Below, piece by piece: positions 22,381 through 30,965 of a stretch of DNA of 33,635 bases. The stretch lies in the NCBI RefSeq assembly GCF_000003605.2, contig NW_003115886.1, positions 1-33,635 on the forward strand. Reading direction: 5' to 3'. The number at the start of each line of letters is the position of its first letter. The first letter of the stretch is position 1. The notes under the pieces were generated by a model. That model did not search any database. It was not told the DNA's origin and saw only the letters and a list, made by a program, of their open reading frames with translations. The translations under genes and the position numbers were made by a program. This stretch comes from Saccoglossus kowalevskii (taxonomy: Eukaryota; Hemichordata; Enteropneusta; Harrimaniidae).

Positions 22381-25300
22381 TCGGTCAGTAGAAATTCTCA
22401 GTCCGTAGAAATACTCAGTCAGTAGAAATCCTCAGCCCGTATAAATCCCCAGTCCGTGTAAATCCCCAGTCAGTAGAAATACTCAGTCAGTAGAAATTCT
22501 CATTCAGTAGAAATACTCGGTCAGTAGAAATTCTCGGTCAGTAGAAATTCTCAGTCCGAAGAAATACTCAGTCAGTAGAAATCCTCAGTCCGTATAAATC
22601 CTCAGTCCGTATAAATCCCCAGGCAGTAGAAATTTTCAGTCAGTTGAAATACTCAGTCAGTAGAAATCCTCAGTTAGTAGAAATCCTCAGTCAGGTAGAA
22701 ATCCTCAGTCAGTAGAAATCCTCAGTCAGTAGAAATTCTCAGTCCGTATAAATCCCCAGTCCATATAAATCCCCAGTGAGTAGAAATACTCAGTCAGGAG
22801 AAATTCTCGGTCAGTAGAAATACTCAGTCATGTAGAAATACTCAGTTAGTAGAAATACTCAGTCAGGAGCAATTCTCAGTCAGTAGAAATACTCAGTTAG
22901 TAGAAATACTCAGTCATGTAGAAATACTCAGTCAGTAGAAATCCTCAGTCAGTAGAAAAACTCAGTCCGTATAAATGCCCAGTCCATATAAATCCCCAGT
23001 GAGTAGAAATACTCAGTCAGGAGAAATTCTCAGTCAGTAGAAATACTCAGTTAGTAGAAATACTCAGTCAGTAGAAATACTCAGTCAGTAGAAATACTCA
23101 GTCATGTAGAAATACTCAGTTAGTATAAATACTCAGTCAGTAGAAAAACTCAGTCCGTATAAATCCCCAGTCCATATAAATCCCCAGTTAGTAGAAATAC
23201 TCAGTCAAGAGAAATTCTCAGTCAGTAGAAATACTCAGTTAGTAGAAATACTCAGTCATGTAGAAATACTCAGTCAGTAGAAATCCTCAGTCAGTAGAAA
23301 AACTCAGTCCGTATAAATGCCCAGTCCATATAAATCCCCAGTGAGTAGAAATACTCAGTCAGGAGAAATTCTCAGTCAGTAGAAATTCATAGTCCGTAGA
23401 AATACTCAGTCAATAGAAATACTCAGTCAATAGAAATACTCAGTCAATAGAAATACTCAGTCAGTGGAAATTCTCAGTCAGTAGATATCCTCAGTCAGTA
23501 GAAATCCTCAGTCAGTAGAAATCCTCAGTCAGTAGAAATCCTCAGTCCGTATAAATCCCCAATCAGTAGAAATCCTCAGTCCGTATAAATCACCACTCAG
23601 TAGAAATACTCAGTCAGTTGAAATACTCAGTCAGTAGAAATTCTCATTCAGTAGAAATACTCGGTCAGTAGAAATTCTCGGTCAGTAGAAATTCTCAGTC
23701 TGTAGAAATACTCAGTCGGTAGAAATCCTCAGCCCGTATAAATCCCCAGTCCGTGTAAATCCCCAGTCAGTAGAAATACTCAGTCAGTAGAAATTCTCAG
23801 TCAGTAGACATCCTCAGTCAGTAGAAATCCTCAGTCAGTAGAAATACTCAGTCAGTAGAAATCCTCAGTCCGTATAAATCTCCAATCAGTAGAAATCCTC
23901 AGTATGTATAAATCCCCACTCAGTAGAAATACTCAGTCAGTAGAAATACTCAGTCCGTAGAAATCCTCAGTCCGTATAAATCCTCAGTCCGTATAAATCC
24001 CCAGGCAGTAGAAATTCTCAGTCAGTAGAATTTCTCAGTCAGTAGAAATACTCAGTTAGTAGAAACACTCAGTCAATAGAAATTCTCAGTGAGTAGGAAT
24101 ACTCAGTCAGTGGAAATCCTCAGTCCGTAGAAATACTCAGTCAGTAGAAATCCTCAGTCAGTAGAAATACTCAGTCAGTAGAAATCCTCAGTCCGTATAA
24201 ATCCCCAGTCCGTATAAATCCCCAGGCAGTAGAAATTCTCAGTCAGTAGAATTTCTCAGTCAGTAGAAATACTCAGTTAGTAGAAATACTCAGTCATGTA
24301 GAAATACTCAGTCAGGAGAAATTCTCAGTCAATAGAAATACTCAGTAAATAGAAATACTCAGTCAGTAGAAATACACCATTCAGTAGAAATACTCAGTCC
24401 GTAGAAATACTCAGTCAGTAGAAATCCTCAGTCAGTAGAAATACTCAGTCAGTAGCAATCCTCAGTTCGTATAAATCCCCAGTCAGTGTAAATCCCCAGT
24501 CAGTAGAAATACTCAGTCAGTAGAAATTCTCAGTCAGTAGAAATACTCAGTCAGTAGAAATACACCATTCAGTAGAAATCCTCAGTCAGTAGAAAAACTC
24601 AGTCAGTAGAAATCCTCAGTCCGTATAAATCCTCAGTCAGTAGAAATCCCCAATCCGTATAAATCCCCAGTCCGTAGAAATCCCCAGGCAGTAGAAATTC
24701 TCGGTCAGTAGAAATTCTCGGTCAGTAGAAATTCATAGTCCGTAGAAATACTCAGTCCGTAGAAATCCTCAGTCCGTATAAATCCTCAGTCCGTATAAAT
24801 CCCCAGTCCGTATAAATCCCCAGGCAGTAGAAATTCTCAGTCAGTAGAAATACTCAGTCAGTAGAAATCCTCAGTTAGTAGAAATCCTCAGTCAGGTAGA
24901 AATCGTCAGTCAGTAGAAATCCTCAGTCAGTAGAAATCCTCAGTCCGTATAAATCCCCAGTCCATATAAATCCCCAGTGAGTAGAAATACTCAGTCGGGA
25001 GAAATTCTCGGTCAGTAGAAATACTCAGTCATGTAGAAATACTCAGTTAGTAGAAATACTCAGTCAGTAGAAATACTCAGTCAGTAGAAATACTCAGTCA
25101 TGTAGAAATACTCAGTTAGTATAAATACTCAGTCAGTAGAAAAACTCAGTCCGTATAAATCCCCAGTCCATATAAATCCCCAGTTAGTAGAAATACTCAG
25201 TCAAGAGAAATTCTCAGTCAGTAGAAATCCTCAGTCAGTAGAAAAACTCAGTCCGTATAAATGCCCAGTCCATATAAATCCCCAGTGAGTAGAAATACTC

Positions 25301-28300
25301 AGTCAGGAGAAATTCTCAGTCAGTAGAAATACTCAGTTAGTAGAAATACTCAGTCAGTAGAAATACTCAGTCAGTAGAAATACTCAGTCATGTAGAAATA
25401 CTCAGTTAGTATAAATACTCAGTCAGTAGAAAAACTCAGTCCGTATAAATCCCCAGTCCATATAAATCCCCAGTTAGTAGAAATACTCAGTCAAGAGAAA
25501 TTCTCAGTCAGTAGAAATACTCAGTTAGTAGAAATACTCAGTCATGTAGAAATACTCAGTCAGTAGAAATCCTCAGTCAGTAGAAAAACTCAGTCCGTAT
25601 AAATGCCCAGTCCATATAAATCCCCAGTGAGTAGAAATACTCAGTCAGGAGAAATTCTCAGTCAGTAGAAATACTCAGTTAGTAGAAATACTCAGTCAGT
25701 AGAAATACTCAGTCAGTAGAAATACTCAGTCATGTAGAAATACTCAGTTAGTAGAAATACTCAGTCAGTAGAAAAACTCAGTCCGTATAAATCCCCAGTC
25801 CATATAAATCCCCAGTTAGTAGAAATACTCAGTCAAGAGAAATTCTCAGTCAGTAGAAATACTCAGTTAGTAGAAATACTCAGTCATGTAGAAATACTCA
25901 GTCAGTAGAAATCCTCAGTCAGTAGAAAAACTCAGTCCGTATAAATGCCCAGTCCATATAAATCCCCAGTGAGTAGAAATACTCAGTCAGGAGAAATTCT
26001 CAGTCAGTAGAAATTCATAGTCCGTAGAAATACTCAGTCAATAGAAATACTCAGTCAATAGAAATACTCAGTCAATAGAAATACTCAGTCAGTGGAAATT
26101 CTCAGTCAGTAGATATCCTCAGTCAGTAGAAATCCTCAGTCAGTAGAAATCCTCAGTCAGTAGAAATCCTCAGTCCGTATAAATCCCCAATCAGTAGAAA
26201 TCCTCAGTCCGTATAAATCCCCACTCAGTAGAAATACTCAGTCAGTTGAAATACTCAGTCAGTAGAAATTCTCATTCAGTAGAAATACTCGGTCGGTAGA
26301 AATTCTCGGTCAGTAGAAATTCTCAGTCTGTAGAAATACTCAGTCGGTAGAAATCCTCAGCCCGTATAAATCCCCAGTCCGTGTAAATCCCCAGTCAGTA
26401 GAAATACTCAGTCAGTAGAAATTCTCAGTCAGTAGACATCCTCAGTCAGTAGAAATCCTCAGTCAGTAGAAATACTCAGTCAGTAGAAATCCTCAGTCCG
26501 TATAAATCTCCAATCAGTAGAAATCCTCAGTATGTATAAATCCCCACTCAGTAGAAATACTCAGTCAGTAGAAATACTCAGTCCGTAGAAATCCTCAGTC
26601 CGTATAAATCCTCAGTCCGTATAAATCCCCAGTCCGTATAAATCCCCAGGCAGTAGAAATTCTCAGTGAGTAGGAATACTCAGTCAGTAGAAATCCTCAG
26701 TCCGTAGAAATACTCAGTCAGTAGAAATCCTCAGTCAGTAGAAATACTCAGTCCGTAGAAATCCTCAGTCCGTATAAATCCTCAGTCCGTATAAATCCCC
26801 AGTCCGTATAAATCCCCAGGCAGTAGAAATTCTCAGTCAGTAGAAATACTCAGTCAGTAGAAATCCTCAGTTAGTAGAAATCCTCAGTCAGGTAGAAATC
26901 CTCAGTCAGTAGAAATCCTCAGTCAGTAGAAAAACTCAGTCCGTATAAATGCCCAGTCCATATAAATCCCCAGTGAGTAGAAATACTCAGTCAGGAGAAA
27001 TTCTCAGTCAGTAGAAATACCCAGTTAGTAGAAATACTCAGTCAGTAGAAATACTCAGACAGTAGAAATACTCAGTCATGTAGAAATACTCAGTTAGTAG
27101 AAATACTCAGTCAGTAGAAAAACTCAGTCCGTATAAATCCCCAGTCCATATAAATCCCCAGTTAGTAGAAATACTCAGTCAAGAGAAATTCTCAGTCAGT
27201 AGAAATACTCAGTTAGTAGAAATACTCAGTCATGTAGAAATACTCAGTCAGTAGAAATCCTCAGTCAGTAGAAAAACTCAGTCCGTATAAATGCCCAGTC
27301 CATATAAATCCCCAGTGAGTAGAAATACTCAGTTAGGAGAAATTCTCAGTCAGTAGAAATTCATAGTCCGTAGAAATACTCAGTCAATAGAAATACTCAG
27401 TCAATAGAAATACTCAGTCAATAGAAATACTCAGTCAGTGGAAATTCTCAGTCAGTAGACATCCTCAGTCAGTAGAAATCCTCAGTCAGTAGAAATACCC
27501 AGTCAGTAGAAATACTCAGTCAGTAGAAATCCTCAGTCCGTATAAATCCCCAATCAGTAGAAATCCTCAGTCCGTATAAATCCCCACTCAGTAGAAATAC
27601 TCAGTCAGTAGAAATTCTCATTCAGTAGAAATACTCGGTCAGTAGAAATTCTCGGTCAGTAGAAATTCTCAGTCCGTAGAAATACTCAGTCGGTAGAAAT
27701 CCTCAGCCCGTATAAATCCCCAGTCCGTGTAAATCCCCAGTCAGTAGAAATACTCAGTCAGTAGAAATTCTCAGTCAGTAGACATCCTCAGTCAGTAGAA
27801 ATCCTCAGTCAGTAGAAATACCCAGTCAGTAGAAATACTCAGTCAGTAGAAATCCTCAGTCCGTATAAATCTCCAATCAGTAGAAATACTCAGTCAGTAG
27901 AAACACTCAGTCAATAGAAATTCTCAGTCCGTATAAATCCTCAGTCAGTAGAAATCCCCAATCCGTATAAATCCCCAGTCCGTAGAAATCCCCAGGCAGT
28001 AGAAATTCTCGGTCAGTAGAAATTCTCGGTCAGTAGAAATTCATAGTCCGTAGAAATACTCAGTCCGTAGAAATCCTCAGTCCGTATAAATCCTCAGTCC
28101 GTATAAATCCCCAGTCCGTATAAATCCCCAGGCAGTAGAAATTCTCAGTCAGTAGAAATACTCAGTCAGTAGAAATCCTCAGTTAGTAGAAATCCTCAGT
28201 CAGGTAGAAATCCTCAGTCAGTAGAAATCCTCAGTCAGTAGAAATCCTCAGTCCGTATAAATCCCCAGTCCATATAAATCCCCAGTGAGTAGAAATACTC

Positions 28301-28590
28301 AGTCAGGAGAAATTCTCGGTCAGTAGAAATACTCAGTCATGTAGAAATACTCAGTTAGTAGAAATACTCAGTCAGTAGAAATACTCAGTCAGTAGAAATA
28401 CTCAGTCATGTAGAAATACTCAGTTAGTATAAATACTCAGTCAGTAGAAAAACTCAGTCCGTATAAATCCCCAGTCCATATAAATCCCCAGTTAGTAGAA
28501 ATACTCAGTCAAGAGAAATTCTCAGTCAGTAGAAATACTCAGTTAGTAGAAATACTCAGTCATGTAGAAATACTCAGTCAGTAGAAATCC
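22381..28590. repeat. Type A satellite domain 4
   Basis: These are type A units with strong 342-bp periodicity. AATGCCC markers fall at 22974 and 23316, at 25260, 25602 and 25944, and at 26948 and 27290. Much of the domain duplicates domain A3: 24476-25229 matches 13115-13868, 25324-26422 matches 13673-14771, 26565-27894 matches 14761-16090, and 27925-28600 matches 13256-13931. A single TTCG unit occurs near 24470. Confidence 0.72.
25260..25943 (+). repeat. 342-bp higher-order repeat, tandem copies
   Basis: AATGCCC markers at 25260, 25602 and 25944 are spaced exactly 342 bp apart (20 units plus two extra bases from 18-mers). Each repeat carries, in order, the AATGCCC unit, CCATATAAAT, GAGTAG, CAGGAG, TTAGTAG, CATGTAG, a second TTAGTA, a CCATATAAAT preceded by CCC, CAAGAG and TTAGTAG. 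The first of the three copies lacks a few internal units in its upstream part. The same 342-bp spacing occurs at 13951/14293, 15144/15486, 18074/18416, 22974/23316 and 26948/27290. Confidence 0.88.
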
Positions 28591-30965
28591 TCAGTCAGTA
28601 GAAATCCTCAGTTCGTATAAATCCCCAGTCAGTGTAAATACTCAGTCAGTAGAAATTCTCGGTCAGTAGAAATCCTCAGTCAGTAGAAATCCTCAGTTCG
28701 TATAAAACCCCAGTCAGTGTAAATACTTAGTCAGTAGAAATTCTCAGTGAGTAGGAATACTCAGTCAGTAGAAATCCTCAGTCAGTAGAAATACACCATT
28801 CAGTAGAAATCCTCAGTCAGTAGAAATGCTCAGTCCGTAGAAATACTCAGTCAGTAGAAATACACCATTCAGTAGAAATCCTCAGGCAGTAGAAATCCTC
28901 AGTCAGTAGAAATCCTCAGTCCGTATAAATCCACAGTCCGTAGAAATACTCAGTCAATAGAAATACTCAGTCAATAGAAATACTCAGTCAGTAGAAATAC
29001 GCCATTCAGTAGAAATACTCAGTCAGTAGAAATTCTCGGTCAGGAGAAATGCTCAGTCAGTAGAAATCCTCAGTCAGTAGAAATACTCGGTCAGTAGAAA
29101 TTCTCGGTCAGTAGAAATCCCCAGTCAGTAGAAATCCTCAGTTCGTATAAATCCCCAGTCAGTGTATAAATACTCAGTCAGTAGAAATCCTCAGTTTGTA
29201 TAAATCCCCAGTCAGTGTAAATCCCCAGTCAGTAGAAATACTCGGTCAGTAGAAATTCTCGGTCAGTAGAAATCCCCTGTCAGTAGAAATCCTCAGTTCG
29301 TATAAATCCCCAGTCAGTGTAAATACTCAGTCAGTAGAAATTCTCGGTCAGTAGAAATCCTCAGTCAGTATAAATCCTCAGTTCGTATAAATCCCCAGTC
29401 AGTGTAAAGACTCAGTCAGTAGAAATTCTCGGTCAGTAGAAATCCTCAGTCAGTAGAAATCCTCAGTTCGTATAAATCCCCAGTCAGTGTAAATACTTAG
29501 TCAGTAGAAATTCTCAGTGAGTAGGAATACTCAGTGAGTAGGAATACTCAGTCAGTAGAAATTCTCGGTCAGTAGAAATCCTCAGTCAGTAGAAATCCTC
29601 AGTTCGTATAAATCCCCAGTCAGTGTAAATACTCAGTCAGTAGAAATTCTCAGTGAGTAGGAATACTCAGTCAGTAGAAATCCTCAGTCAGTAGAAATAC
29701 ACCATTCAGTAGAAATCCTCAGTCAGTAGAAATGCTCAGTCCGTAGAAATACTCAATCAGTAGAAATCCTCAGTCAGTAGAAATACTCAGTCAGTAGAAA
29801 TACACCATTCAGTAGAAATCCTCAGTCAGTAGAAATCCATAGTCAGTAGAAATCCTCAGTCAGTAGAAATCCCCAGTCCGTATAAATCCACAGTCAGTAG
29901 AAATCCTCAGTCAGTAGAAATACACCATTCAGTAGAAATCCTCAGTCAGTAGAAATGCTCAGTCCGTAGAAATACTCAGTCAGTAGAAATACACCATTCA
30001 GTAGAAATCCTCAGTCCGTATAAATCCTCAGTCAGTAGAAATACTCAGTCAATAGAAATACTCAGTCAATAGAAATACTCAGTCAGTAGAAATACGCCAT
30101 TCAGTAGAAATACTCAGTCAGTAGAAATTCTCGGTCAGGAGAAATGCTCAGTCAGTAGAAATCCTCAGTCAGTAGAAATACTCGGTCAGTAGAAATTCTC
30201 GGTCAGTAGAAATCCCCAGTCAGTAGAAATCCTCAGTTCGTATAAATCCCCAGTCAGTGTATAAATACTCAGTCAGTAGAAATCCTCAGTTTGTATAAAT
30301 CCCCAGTCAGTGTAAATCCCCAGTCAGTAGAAATACTCGGTCAGTAGAAATTCTCGGTCAGTAGAAATCCCCTGTCAGTAGAAATCCTCAGTTCGTATAA
30401 ATCCCCAGTCAGTGTAAATACTCAGTCAGTAGAAATTCTCGGTCAGTAGAAATCCTCAGTCAGTATAAATCCTCAGTTCGTATAAATCCCCAGTCAGTGT
30501 AAAGACTCAGTCAGTAGAAATTCTCGGTCAGTAGAAATCCTCAGTCAGTAGAAATCCCCAGTTCGTATAAATCCCCAGTCAGTGTAAATACTTAGTCAGT
30601 AGAAATTCTCAGTGAGTAGGAATACTCAGTGAGTAGGAATACTCAGTCAGTAGAAATTCTCGGTCAGTAGAAATCCTCAGTCAGTAGAAATCCTCAGTTC
30701 GTATAAATCCCCAGTCAGTGTAAATACTCAGTCAGTAGAAATTCTCAGTGAGTAGGAATACTCAGTCAGTAGAAATCCTCAGTCAGTAGAAATACACCAT
30801 TCAGTAGAAATCCTCAGTCAGTAGAAATGCTCAGTCCGTAGAAATACTCAATCAGTAGAAATCCTCAGTCAGTAGAAATACTCAGTCAGTAGAAATACAC
30901 CATTCAGTAGAAATCCTCAGTCAGTAGAAATCCATAGTCAGTAGAAATCCTCAGTCAGTAGAAAT
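28591..30965. repeat. Type B satellite domain 4 (1,095-bp tandem dimer)
   Basis: This TTCG/GTGTAAAT domain consists mostly of two tandem copies at a 1,095-bp offset (28905-29870 and 30000-30965). Its first half also matches 4864-5929 of domain B1 with one 17-bp unit missing. Two 19-bp GTGTATAAATACT units mark the copies (29156-29174 and 30251-30269), exactly 1,095 bp apart. It ends abruptly near 30967, where type A units resume. Confidence 0.77.
28905..30965 (+). repeat. 1,095-bp tandem pair
   Basis: Bases 28905-29870 align with 30000-30965 at an offset of 1,095 bp. The TACGCC marker (28997, 30092) and the 19-mer marker (29156, 30251) agree. Differences include TCCTCAGTTCG near 29461 against TCCCCAGTTCG near 30556, and a few changes within the first 50 bp. 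The bases between the copies (29871-29999) are ordinary type B units. Confidence 0.86.
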
